In this document: positions 13,718 to 21,024 of the stretch, piece after piece | Layout of the letters: every line of letters begins with the position of its first letter | Numbering within the stretch: position 1 is the first letter of the stretch | DNA from: Chloroflexota bacterium | GTDB lineage: Bacteria > Chloroflexota > Anaerolineae > Anaerolineales > UBA4823 | Assembly (NCBI GenBank): GCA_030636125.1 | Contig: DAOVXM010000005.1 | Span: 1-21,024 of the forward strand | Direction: 5' to 3' | Length of the DNA stretch: 21,024 nucleotides | The notes under the pieces: generated by a model | The model's input: only the letters and a program-made list of their open reading frames with translations | Databases searched by the model: none | What the model was told of the DNA's origin: nothing | Program-made: the position numbers and the translations under genes

Positions 13718-15241
13718 ATGATCAATCCACCCTCAAAACGCCAATTTTTTAGATATTTGGAGCGTAGTTTACGGACCAAAGTTACGCTTGGCATCGTATT
13801 GCCCCTTTTACTCATTTTAAGTATCTTCGTGGTTGTCGATTATAGGCGACACCGTGAAGACGTCCTGAACGACTTATCCTTGCTCGCGGCACAATCTGGT
13901 AGAGTGATCGAAAATAATATGCGTCACGCCATGCTAGAAGCTGACTTTGATGAGGTGCAGCTAATTTTGGATTCGATCGGTGAAACCGAGGAATTCCGAG
14001 TGATCTACTTAATAGACACCGACGGAAAGGTAATCTTTGCGCCAAACAGCGAAGGCGTTGGTAGCCAATTAAACAATAGTCAGCCGGATTGCCAGCCCTG
14101 CCATCGGCTGCCCCCGGAAAAAAGACCAGGCAGTGTGGTTGTGAAAGCTGATGATGGGCAAAGCGTTTTTCGCAGCATGCTTCCGATTAAGAACACCCCA
14201 GAATGCTCAACCTGTCACGACCCGGGAAAACCGTTGATTGGCCTGCTGCTCACCGACATACCCATAGCCCCCGTGGAAGCCGCCTTAGCGGATCATTTGC
14301 GTGAGGATATCCTCTGGTGGGTTGGGACAATTCTAGTTACCGTACTCGTTGTTAACTTAGCATTGAGTCGGATAATTGTCCGCCGCCTTGAAAGTTTAGC
14401 CCAAGCCCTGAGCAATTTCGGCCAAGACCGCCTGGACTTACCTCTACCCGTTGGGGACCCAGATGAGATCGGTCAATTGGTCACCGCATTTAACGAAATG
14501 GGGCAACGTATCGAGGCAAAAGCTGCCGATAATCGCACTCTATCCGAGCACCTGCGCCGTCAGAGCACATTGCGCGGCGAGCTACTCAAACACCTGATCA
14601 CGGCCCAGGAAGACGAACGCAAACGCGTGGCGCGTGAACTCCACGACGACCTTGGCCAGACTTTAGGGGCCTTATCCTTGCAAGCGGAGATGATGGAGCG
14701 CTTTATCCCATCAGACTCGCAGGATGCTGTAGAGCAGCTTAAACAAACCCGCGCCCTGATCACCGAAACCACAGACCGAATGTATGATCTCATCCTGGCC
14801 CTGCGACCTTCGGCACTCGATGATCTGGGATTAGTAGCCGCCCTGCGAACACACGCCGAGCAGTCACTGGATGGGAGCGGGATTAGTTTTGAATTAAATA
14901 CAAACGGATTCGAAAAACGTCTTTCGCCTGAAATGGAAACCGCCATGTATCGTATCTATCAAGAAGCCCTGAGCAACGTCAGGCGACATTCCGAAGCGCA
15001 ACATGTACGCATCAATCTCTCCATTCATAATGACACTTTCGAAAGTGAGGTCCAGGATGACGGCCGAGGCTTTGATCCACAGGCTGTAAATATGAACGGG
15101 GATAATCCGCGTGGGTTGGGCTTATTGGGTATAAAGGAGCGTGTCAGCCAGTGTGGTGGACAAGTGGAAATAAAATCCCAACCGGGAAGCGGCACGCAGA
15201 TACGCATCCGCTTGCCTCTATCGGAGGCTGATTGTGGCTGA
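13718..15241 (+). CDS. Sensor histidine kinase with a dihaem c extracytoplasmic sensor domain
   Basis: This 507-residue protein has a first membrane helix (about 22-40), an extracytoplasmic domain (about 41-198) of sCache/PAS-like size and a second helix (about 199-221). HAMP (about 222-275), HisKA_3 with His309 in the ARELHDD motif, and HATPase (about 405-505, with DDGRGF and GLGLLGIKER) follow. Two haem c motifs, CQPCH (125-129) and CSTCH (163-167), lie in the sensor domain, which is on the side of the membrane where haem is attached. The kinase therefore probably senses redox state or a haem ligand such as NO or O2. ATG 13718, six bases after GGGG, is preferred to GTG 13706. It begins 54 bp after the bc fusion gene and overlaps its regulator by 8 bp. 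Confidence 0.94.
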   Translation: MINPPSKRQFFRYLERSLRTKVTLGIVLPLLLILSIFVVVDYRRHREDVLNDLSLLAAQSGRVIENNMRHAMLEADFDEVQLILDSIGETEEFRVIYLIDTDGKVIFAPNSEGVGSQLNNSQPDCQPCHRLPPEKRPGSVVVKADDGQSVFRSMLPIKNTPECSTCHDPGKPLIGLLLTDIPIAPVEAALADHLREDILWWVGTILVTVLVVNLALSRIIVRRLESLAQALSNFGQDRLDLPLPVGDPDEIGQLVTAFNEMGQRIEAKAADNRTLSEHLRRQSTLRGELLKHLITAQEDERKRVARELHDDLGQTLGALSLQAEMMERFIPSDSQDAVEQLKQTRALITETTDRMYDLILALRPSALDDLGLVAALRTHAEQSLDGSGISFELNTNGFEKRLSPEMETAMYRIYQEALSNVRRHSEAQHVRINLSIHNDTFESEVQDDGRGFDPQAVNMNGDNPRGLGLLGIKERVSQCGGQVEIKSQPGSGTQIRIRLPLSEADCG

Positions 15242-15884
15242 TCTGATTCGTGTGCTTATCGCCGACGACCACACCATTGTCCGCTCAGGTGTGCGTCTGC
15301 TATTAGCAGCCGAGCCTGACATCGAGGTAGTCGGCGAAGCTCTAAACGGCCGCGAGGCTGTGACCCAGGCTGAATCGCTCCGACCAGACGTGATATTGAT
15401 GGATATTACCATGCCGGAGATGGATGGTCTGGAGGCCACTCGCCAGATAAAGAGCCGCTATCCGGATATCCATGTGCTGGTATTGACCATGCACCGTTCA
15501 GATGAATACTTCTTCGAGATGCTCCAGGCCGGGGCATCTGGATACGTGCTAAAGGGCGCAGAGACCAGCGAACTTATCAATGCTGTTCGGGTAGTCAGTC
15601 GAGATGAGGTCTTCCTCTACCCAACCATGGCCCAGAAATTGGTACAAGGTTATCTCAGTTTAGTGGAATGGGATGAAGACAATTTGCCTTCTCTGAGCCC
15701 ACGCGAAAGGGAGATACTGCGCTTGTTAGCAGAAGGTTACAGCAATAAAGAAATCGCAGAAAAGCTGGTTGTCAGCCCCAGCACCGTTCACACCCATCGC
15801 AGTAATTTAATGGAAAAGCTCGAACTGTCTAACCGGCGTGAGTTAATACAATATGCCCGGCAACGAGGTCTTATCCAGGGTTAA
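15234..15884 (+). CDS. NarL/FixJ-family response regulator, partner of the dihaem kinase
   Basis: This 216-residue protein has a receiver domain (about 5-120) with acidic residues Asp11/Asp12, phosphoacceptor Asp57 in the LMDITMPEMDG segment, Thr in LVLTMH and Lys in YVLKG, then a LuxR-type helix-turn-helix (about 152-216). The start is GTG at 15234, overlapping the kinase end by eight bases, with GGAGG seven bases upstream; coupling to the kinase is clear. The receiver is strikingly similar to that of the regulator at 6162-6848, including the FEM...AGASGY stretch. An intrinsic terminator lies 34 bp downstream. Targets are not visible; the cytochrome genes on both sides are likely candidates. 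Confidence 0.96.
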   Translation: MADLIRVLIADDHTIVRSGVRLLLAAEPDIEVVGEALNGREAVTQAESLRPDVILMDITMPEMDGLEATRQIKSRYPDIHVLVLTMHRSDEYFFEMLQAGASGYVLKGAETSELINAVRVVSRDEVFLYPTMAQKLVQGYLSLVEWDEDNLPSLSPREREILRLLAEGYSNKEIAEKLVVSPSTVHTHRSNLMEKLELSNRRELIQYARQRGLIQG

Positions 15885-15918
15885 TAAGATTCGGAAATTC
15901 GGTAACGCCAGGTTTTTC

Positions 15919-15951
15919 AAAAAAGCGCCAGACAATTTGGCGTTTTTTTTT
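15919..15951 (+). terminator. Intrinsic terminator closing the bc/kinase/regulator unit
   Basis: AAAAAAGCGCCA (15919-15930) pairs with TGGCGTTTTTT (from 15938), with a G-U pair in the stem, a short GACAATT loop and a run of nine T. The A-rich left arm makes it potentially bidirectional. It follows the regulator stop codon by 34 bp. Confidence 0.88.
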
Positions 15952-16030
15952 GTGAATCTAGCAATTTCTATGATTCCCAAATGCGTATTTTTTCACTATC
16001 CTATATGCAGCGGAACTCTGTGGAGAATGT

Positions 16031-16381
16031 ATGGCAATTCGGCGGGTGTTTATCATATGGACTCATCCACTTTTTCATGAAGCAGTTTGTTTACTATTAA
16101 AACACCCCGAGATTATACTAGTGGGCGAAAATTCAGACTACCAGACTGCTCACGAGGAGATTTTAGAGCTCCAACCAGACACGATTATTGTTGAAGAGGG
16201 AGGTGAGGGCATTCCAAGCGAGGTGATGAAATATCTGAAAACTTATCCTTGGAATTTGCGGGTGACCTTCCTCAACCTCACCGACAATCAATTGAACATG
16301 TACCAACACGAACAAAGAACCATGGGGCGGGCAGACGATCTACTTCACTTAATATTAAGCGAGACCACATCAGGAGGATAG
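16031..16381 (+). CDS. Stand-alone receiver-like protein lacking phosphorylation residues (pseudo-receiver)
   Basis: This 116-residue protein aligns by eye with NarL-type receiver domains. It has an IRRVFII first strand, an HPLFHEAV helix and an ILELQPDTIIV third-strand segment. The acidic pair is replaced by Trp10/Thr11, and the phosphoacceptor position holds Glu55 (IIVEEG). The second half is divergent, with no recognisable conserved Lys. There is no output domain. It should be unable to accept phosphate and may act by binding, with Glu55 perhaps mimicking a phosphorylated state. ATG 16031 has GGAG five bases upstream. It lies after a terminator, so it needs its own promoter, and 196 bp before the hexahaem gene. 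A chance ORF is unlikely given its receiver resemblance and good ribosome-binding site. Confidence 0.8.
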   Translation: MAIRRVFIIWTHPLFHEAVCLLLKHPEIILVGENSDYQTAHEEILELQPDTIIVEEGGEGIPSEVMKYLKTYPWNLRVTFLNLTDNQLNMYQHEQRTMGRADDLLHLILSETTSGG

Positions 16382-16577
16382 TAATAATGTGAAATACACA
16401 GCAGAAAATTCGCGTTTCCAAATGTATCTAGGTCATAGTTACATTAAGTGGTGGTACTGCTCGCCAAGTTATCCGAATTCCCCTTGAGGAACGAGTGGGG
16501 CACAAATGGAGTAAAATAATTTTCCCCCTTTAATATTGGCAAAAGTCACCATCCATCAAAGAAGAGGAGTGTGCAAT

Positions 16578-18758
16578 ATGAAACACAAAGTTTTATATGT
16601 AATTGGTTTAGTAGCTCTGTTAGCACTGGTACTAACAGCCTGTGGCACCTCTGCCACTGAGACCGAGGCGCCCAAGCCCACGGAGCCACCTCCACCGACC
16701 GAGAAACCGGCTGAACCCACAGAAGCACCGTTACCCGAAATTGTAGGTAGCAGTAGCCAAGGTGGTCTTCTCTATGATAAGTGGTGGAAGGTCCTTGGGC
16801 TCGATGAACCCGCTGAAGATCAGCCACTTTGGGCAGACCAAACCACTAATACCCGTAGCGGCGCTGATTCTTGGCGCTGCAAGGAATGCCACGGTTGGGA
16901 TTATAAGGGAGCCGACGGAGCATATGGCTCCGGTTCCCATTTCACCGGATTCCCAGGCGTCTTGGGTGCAGCCGATAGCAAGGCGCCGTTTGAATTACTG
17001 GCCTGGCTGGATGGCACCGAAAACTCAGATCACGACTTTTCAGTCGTGGGAGAGGAGGCCCTGGGCGACATGGTAATTTTCCTCAGCGAGGGTTTGGTCG
17101 ATGTTGGGCCTTATATCGATGCTGAGACAAAGGTCGCTTTAGGGGGAGACGGTGCCCACGGTGAAGAGCTCTTCAATGGCATCTGCGCTGCCTGTCACGG
17201 TGAGAACGGGCAAACCTTCAACTTTGGGAGCGATGATGAACCCGAATATGTGGGCACAATCGCAGTTGACAACCCTTGGGAGTTCATTCACAAGGTGCGC
17301 GCCGGGCAACCCGGCTCAGTGCCAGAAATGCCCTCAGCGATCGATAGCGGATGGAGTATACAGGACGTGGTTGACGTTCTGACTTATGCCCAGGCACTGC
17401 CCACTTCCACTGAATCAGCGGAAACCGAAACTAGCGAAGTTTCCTTTGGCGGCAAGCTGTACGATAAGTGGTGGAAGGTCGTCGAACAGGATGAGCCTGA
17501 GGAGGATATGCCCATATGGGCCCGGCAGGACACCAACACTCGCAGTGGTGGGGATACCTGGCGCTGCAAAGAATGCCATGGCTGGGACTACATGGGTGCC
17601 GACGGGGCATACGGTTCAGGATCGCATTTCACAGGTTTCCCTGGTGTGTTCGCCGCACAGGATAAGTCAGCCGAAGATTTAATGGCTCAACTCACTGGGG
17701 GTATTGACCCAGACCATGATTTTTCAGCTATTGGTGATGAGGCGCTTAGTGGGCTGGTGGTATTCATCCAGGAAGGCTTGGTTGACGTCAGCCCTTACAT
17801 TGACTCCGAGACTAAAGCTGCCATTGGCGGCGAATTGACCAACGGTGAGCAGCTCTACGCCGGTAATTGCACTGCCTGCCACGGCGCCGACGGACGCACG
17901 CTCAACTTTGGAGACGAGGAAGAACCAGAATATGTAGGGACAATTGCACTCGACAATCCTTGGGAATTCTTCCACAAAGTTCGCACAGGGCAACCTGGCA
18001 CGTCTATGCCGGCTGCCGTTGATAGCGGCTGGAGCTTACAGGACGTAGCTGATGTTTTAACTTACGCACAGACGCTTCCTACTGAGCTCGCTGCATCCGG
18101 CTCGCTCTCAAATGGTGGTCAGCTCTATGATAAATGGTGGAAGGTTATCGAACAGGAAGAGCCCGAGGATGATATGCCTGTATGGGCTCGGCAGGATACC
18201 AACACCCGCAGTGGTGGGGATACCTGGCGCTGTAAAGAGTGCCATGGTTGGGATTATAAAGGCGCTGATGGAGCTTACGGCTCAGGCTCGCACTTTACCG
18301 GGTTTCCAGGCGTATTCGATGCACAAGCTAAGTCCTTCGAGGAATTGATGGGCCAGCTCACAGGTGCCGTTGACCCCGATCATGATTTCTCTATGATGGA
18401 CGAGGCAGCACTCACCGACTTGGTCAGGTTCCTGCAGGCAGGTCTGGTTGACGTGACACCCCTGATCGACGCCGAAACCAAAGCCGCCATCGGTGGTGAC
18501 ACCGCCCTTGGGGAAGAACTATACGCTACCTGTGCCGGTTGCCACGGCGAAGATGGGCGAACGCTCAACTTCGGCAGTGATGACGATCCGGAGTACGTCG
18601 GCACGATCGCGGTAGATAACCCGTGGGAGTTCTTCCATAAGGTGCGCGTTGGTCAACCCGGTACAAGCATGCCAGCCTCCCTGGACAGTGGTTGGAGTCA
18701 GCAAGAATTACTGGACTTGCTGGCTTTCGCCCAATCCTTACCTATCGAGGCACCTTAA
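16578..18758 (+). CDS. Hexahaem cytochrome c lipoprotein built of three tandem dihaem modules
   Basis: This 726-residue protein has lipobox VLTAC (Cys21), a Pro/Thr/Glu-rich linker (22-60), and then three homologous repeats starting at residues 62, 291 and 513 with GG(L/K/Q)LYDKWWKV. Each repeat has a CKECH motif (101-105, 330-334, 552-556) followed by GWDY and GAYGSGSHFTGFPGV, and a second class I-like motif (CAACH 203-207, CTACH 431-435, CAGCH 652-656). A likely Met ligand follows in MPS, MPA and MPA. Repeats 2 and 3 are closest to each other. ATG 16578 with AGAGGAG nine bases upstream is chosen over TTG 16536. The protein should sit on the outer membrane face as an electron carrier or wire. 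A hairpin follows, then the pentahaem gene. The module is a family I recognise in other genomes but cannot name. Confidence 0.93.
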   Translation: MKHKVLYVIGLVALLALVLTACGTSATETEAPKPTEPPPPTEKPAEPTEAPLPEIVGSSSQGGLLYDKWWKVLGLDEPAEDQPLWADQTTNTRSGADSWRCKECHGWDYKGADGAYGSGSHFTGFPGVLGAADSKAPFELLAWLDGTENSDHDFSVVGEEALGDMVIFLSEGLVDVGPYIDAETKVALGGDGAHGEELFNGICAACHGENGQTFNFGSDDEPEYVGTIAVDNPWEFIHKVRAGQPGSVPEMPSAIDSGWSIQDVVDVLTYAQALPTSTESAETETSEVSFGGKLYDKWWKVVEQDEPEEDMPIWARQDTNTRSGGDTWRCKECHGWDYMGADGAYGSGSHFTGFPGVFAAQDKSAEDLMAQLTGGIDPDHDFSAIGDEALSGLVVFIQEGLVDVSPYIDSETKAAIGGELTNGEQLYAGNCTACHGADGRTLNFGDEEEPEYVGTIALDNPWEFFHKVRTGQPGTSMPAAVDSGWSLQDVADVLTYAQTLPTELAASGSLSNGGQLYDKWWKVIEQEEPEDDMPVWARQDTNTRSGGDTWRCKECHGWDYKGADGAYGSGSHFTGFPGVFDAQAKSFEELMGQLTGAVDPDHDFSMMDEAALTDLVRFLQAGLVDVTPLIDAETKAAIGGDTALGEELYATCAGCHGEDGRTLNFGSDDDPEYVGTIAVDNPWEFFHKVRVGQPGTSMPASLDSGWSQQELLDLLAFAQSLPIEAP
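16761..18755 (+). repeat. Threefold intragenic repeat encoding dihaem modules
   Basis: The units begin at 16761, 17448 and 18114 (about 687, 666 and 642 bp). Similarity is visible at the DNA level, strongest between units 2 and 3 around the CKECH-GWDY region, where most differences are in third codon positions. This indicates duplication within the gene followed by purifying selection. Confidence 0.9.
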
Positions 18759-18780
18759 AGTTAGCCTCAAATTAAGCAGA

Positions 18781-18809
18781 ATGACCGGAGGACTCTCACC
18801 TCCGGTCAT
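18781..18809 (+). terminator. Hairpin between hexahaem and pentahaem cytochrome genes
   Basis: ATGACCGGAGG (18781-18791) pairs perfectly with CCTCCGGTCAT (18799-18809) around a 7-base loop. The stem is strong but only a broken U-rich stretch (TCTCTTAT) follows, so it may be a weak terminator, an mRNA-stabilising 3' end, or a processing site rather than a full terminator. Confidence 0.55.
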
Positions 18810-18838
18810 CTCTTATAAATGTCTCTCTTAATATCGCT

Positions 18839-19354
18839 ATGAATCGTCGCTGGTTTCTAAGCTTCTTGATCCTTGTTGTAGTGGCTGTTGTTATTGGGAT
18901 GTTCCTCACCAGAGCGCAAGCTCTGGGGGCACCCGAGCAGCCCATCCCCTACAGCCATCGCACTCACGTCGAAGCCGGGATCCAGTGCTTGTACTGCCAT
19001 TCTGAAGCTACCCGTTCACATATTGCCGGTATTCCTTCGGTGGAAAAATGTATGGGCTGTCATTCAGCTATTGCAAATGAGGGTGAAGCAATTCAACCTC
19101 TCCTGGACTATTGGGAACGTGGTGAAGCAATTGCCTGGAACCGGGTAAACGACCAACCGGATTTTGTCTATTTTAGCCATCTACCTCATATAGGTGCTGG
19201 TATGAACTGCGAAACGTGTCACGGAGACATTGGGCAAATGGACGTCACCAGACCTGTGGTGAAAATGGACATGGGTTGGTGTCTGAATTGTCATGAGCAG
19301 CAAGAGCCGGAGAAGATCACCAGACTTGCAGACTGCCTGATCTGTCACAAATAA
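18839..19354 (+). CDS. Membrane-anchored pentahaem cytochrome c, ActA/QrcA-like
   Basis: This 171-residue protein has an N-terminal membrane anchor (about 6-24) and five CxxCH motifs at 50-54, 71-75, 124-128, 148-152 and 166-170. The SHxxHxxxxxxCxxCH pattern occurs twice (His40/His43 before motif 1, His114/His117 before motif 3), pointing to bis-histidine haems and an internal duplication of a class III cytochrome-like unit. A five-haem anchored cytochrome next to a molybdopterin-fold subunit is the opening layout of alternative complex III (ActA-ActB) and of Qrc (QrcA-QrcB). In both, this subunit takes electrons from the iron-sulfur module. No Shine-Dalgarno is seen before ATG 18839. The next gene starts 78 bp downstream. 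The choice between Act and Qrc cannot be made without the genes to the right. Confidence 0.9.
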   Translation: MNRRWFLSFLILVVVAVVIGMFLTRAQALGAPEQPIPYSHRTHVEAGIQCLYCHSEATRSHIAGIPSVEKCMGCHSAIANEGEAIQPLLDYWERGEAIAWNRVNDQPDFVYFSHLPHIGAGMNCETCHGDIGQMDVTRPVVKMDMGWCLNCHEQQEPEKITRLADCLICHK

Positions 19355-19432
19355 AGCTCACAGGCTCTAATATCACTTTGGTTGGTTCCATAAACAACCT
19401 GAAAGAAATTGTTGTTCCTTATTGATCATATT

Positions 19433-21024
19433 ATGACGACTAAAATCTCACGCCGTAATTTCCTCAAGCTAGCCGCTCTCTCTACAGGCGCGAGTGCCTG
19501 TGTGCCGGTAAGCCAGCAGTTAGCCAGCCGTCTTGAGGCATATTCAAGCCCGCCGGAGGAAACATTGCCTGGTATGGCAACCTGGTACACAAGCACCTGT
19601 CGCCAGTGCCCTGCAGGGTGTGGGATTGTGGTTCGCACAGTTAACGGGCGGGCGAAAAAGATAGAAGGCAACCCATACTACCCTCTCAACCAGGGCAGGC
19701 TGTGCGCGCGTGGACAGGCCGGACTGCAAGTTTTGTATAACCCTGACCGGCTGCGAAATGCGGTGCAGCAGACTGGGGGGCGTAGGTCACGGCAGTTCGA
19801 GCCGCTCTACTGGGATAGCGCCCTGGAACGCCTGCTGCAGTTGCTCCAAAGCATCCAGCCAACCAGGATCGCTTTCCTGGGAGGTTCGATGCCCGATCAC
19901 CTGTACTTATTGGTCGAACGTTGGCTTGAGGCGATGGGTGCGCCCCCTTTAGTGAGGTTTAATCTCCAGGCCATGTTTGATGGACGCAACACGACTGAAA
20001 AGGCGGGGGAATCCCTGTTCGGCTCGCCGCAATTGCCAGTATACGATATCGCCAACTCAGACGTCATATTCTCTTTTGGTGCCAATTTCCTGGAAACCTG
20101 GCAATCGCCAGTCGCATATGGCCGCAGGTTTGGTGAATTCCGGCAGGGACAGGCGGGCGGACGCGGGTTTTTCGTCCAGTTTGAACCGCGCCTTTCCGCC
20201 ACAGCCGCTTCAGCTGATGAATGGGTACCACTCCGGCCAGGATTTGATGGGCTGGTTGCCCTGGCTTTGGGGCGTATTATTATTGAACAAGGTTTAGGCA
20301 AGGTGGGCGCATTCGGACAGGAGGAAGCCAGCCTGTATCGAGATGTGGATGTGGGCGCCATAGCTGAGGCCAGCGATATACCCGTCGAAGCACTAGAGCG
20401 ACTGGCTAGCCTAATCGCTTCCGCAGACCGTCCCGTAGCCATTCCAGGGGGCTACCCTCTCGGTCATCAAAATGGATACGCTGCTTATCAAGACATTCAA
20501 GGCCTCAACCTGATACTGAGAAGGTTTGGACAACTTGGAGGCGTTTATCTATCACAGCCTTCGCCCGCCGACACCCTACCCGGATCGCCATCGCCGGATT
20601 CTTTTCAATCGGTAAAGGCTTTAATCGATCAAATGAATGCAGGGGAAGTGGACTTATTTCTTTTCCACGGCGTAAATCCTGTTTTCGAGCTACCAGTCGC
20701 GGCGGGTTTTGCCGAGGCCATAGCTAAAGTGCCATTTGTCGTTTCCTTTAATCCCTTCGTGGATGACACAGGCATCTACTCTAATCTTATCCTTCCGGAT
20801 CACTCATACCTGGAATCCTGGGGATACCAGGTCGCTTCGCCGAGCGCGGACCGCCCAGCAGTAAGCAACCAACAACCCATCGTTCAGCCCCTATACGACA
20901 CACGTGCCACAAGTGACGTAATCCTGACCCTGGCAGCCGAGATGGGTGGCGAGGTAGCTGAGGCGTTGCCTTGGGCCAGTGAGGTTCTTTTCCTGGAAGA
21001 CTCTTCCGGAGCGTTGTTTGGATC
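19433..21024 (+). CDS. Tat-exported molybdopterin-oxidoreductase-fold protein, ActB/QrcB/PSR-like (5' part)
   Basis: The frame is open from ATG 19433 to the right edge (530 codons), so the C terminus is outside. A twin-arginine signal (SRRNFLKLAAL) with a cysteine at residue 23 suggests Tat export, perhaps as a lipoprotein. An N-terminal [4Fe-4S] motif follows, with Cys56, Cys59, Cys63 and Cys91, then the MopB fold with the SFGANFLETWQSP segment typical of the ActB/PSR branch. I see no clear Mo-ligating Cys or SeCys at the usual place, so catalysis at Mo is doubtful. With the pentahaem cytochrome upstream, it fits a quinone-linked complex of the ActAB or QrcAB type; an iron-sulfur subunit and an NrfD-like membrane subunit would be expected next. 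No ribosome-binding site is obvious before the ATG. Confidence 0.88.
   Translation, partial: MTTKISRRNFLKLAALSTGASACVPVSQQLASRLEAYSSPPEETLPGMATWYTSTCRQCPAGCGIVVRTVNGRAKKIEGNPYYPLNQGRLCARGQAGLQVLYNPDRLRNAVQQTGGRRSRQFEPLYWDSALERLLQLLQSIQPTRIAFLGGSMPDHLYLLVERWLEAMGAPPLVRFNLQAMFDGRNTTEKAGESLFGSPQLPVYDIANSDVIFSFGANFLETWQSPVAYGRRFGEFRQGQAGGRGFFVQFEPRLSATAASADEWVPLRPGFDGLVALALGRIIIEQGLGKVGAFGQEEASLYRDVDVGAIAEASDIPVEALERLASLIASADRPVAIPGGYPLGHQNGYAAYQDIQGLNLILRRFGQLGGVYLSQPSPADTLPGSPSPDSFQSVKALIDQMNAGEVDLFLFHGVNPVFELPVAAGFAEAIAKVPFVVSFNPFVDDTGIYSNLILPDHSYLESWGYQVASPSADRPAVSNQQPIVQPLYDTRATSDVILTLAAEMGGEVAEALPWASEVLFLEDSSGALFG

Noticed and set aside
16382..16577. Possible riboswitch or small RNA before the hexahaem gene
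   Set aside because: I find no stable stem set or conserved motif. It appears to be an ordinary leader.
19897..20442. 181-codon minus-strand ORF opposite the MopB gene
   Set aside because: The plus-strand frame has clear family motifs; the antisense protein is Ser/Pro/Arg-rich without any domain.
1..21024. CRISPR arrays, tRNA or rRNA genes, insertion sequences
   Set aside because: No spaced palindromic repeats, cloverleaf-like sequence, rRNA signature, transposase or terminal inverted repeats were seen. The only tandem repeats are the 15-bp array and the coding triplication.

Overview
The window looks like a piece of a Chloroflexota (probably Anaerolineae-type) chromosome. The reasons are roughly balanced base composition, a Ccm (system I) cytochrome c maturation cluster with the cysteine-type CcmE, many multihaem cytochromes, NarL-type two-component systems, and a pentahaem cytochrome / molybdopterin-fold pair resembling alternative complex III. 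The taxonomic call is inferred from gene content and is not proven. I count 29 canonical CxxCH haem c motifs, plus one CX3CH and one CX4CH, so up to 31 c-type haems are encoded in 21 kb, next to the machinery that attaches them.

Layout. Minus strand, 8370 to 1: a membrane histidine kinase and a NarL-type response regulator (8358-6162), then a likely operon ccmE - ccmF - ccmH - ccmG/resA-like - ccmI-like zinc-ribbon protein - dihaem cytochrome c lipoprotein with a beta-rich tail that runs off the left edge. CcmA, CcmB, CcmC and CcmD are not in the window. A five-copy, 15-bp tandem repeat lies between ccmE and ccmF.

Plus strand, 8643 to the end: a NapC/NrfH-type membrane cytochrome with up to nine haems, closed by a strong hairpin terminator. 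It is followed by a compact Rieske / cytochrome b6-type / subunit IV operon in which subunit IV is fused to seven cytochrome c haem modules. A second kinase/regulator pair follows directly, and this kinase carries two CxxCH motifs in its extracytoplasmic sensor domain. After a terminator comes a lone receiver-like protein whose phosphoacceptor aspartate and acidic pair are replaced. Then come a lipoprotein made of three tandem copies of a dihaem module (six haems), a membrane-anchored pentahaem cytochrome (ActA/QrcA-like), and a Tat-exported molybdopterin-oxidoreductase-fold protein (ActB/Qrc/PSR-like) that runs off the right edge.

Working model (inference): quinol is oxidised by the Rieske/b complex, and possibly also by an ActAB/Qrc-like complex starting at 18839. 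Electrons then move along chains of c haems carried on the fusion subunit and on lipoproteins outside the membrane. Two related NarL-type systems, one apparently a haem-based sensor, plausibly adjust expression to redox conditions. The most unusual items are the seven-haem subunit IV fusion, the dihaem sensor kinase, the pseudo-receiver, and the triplicated dihaem lipoprotein.
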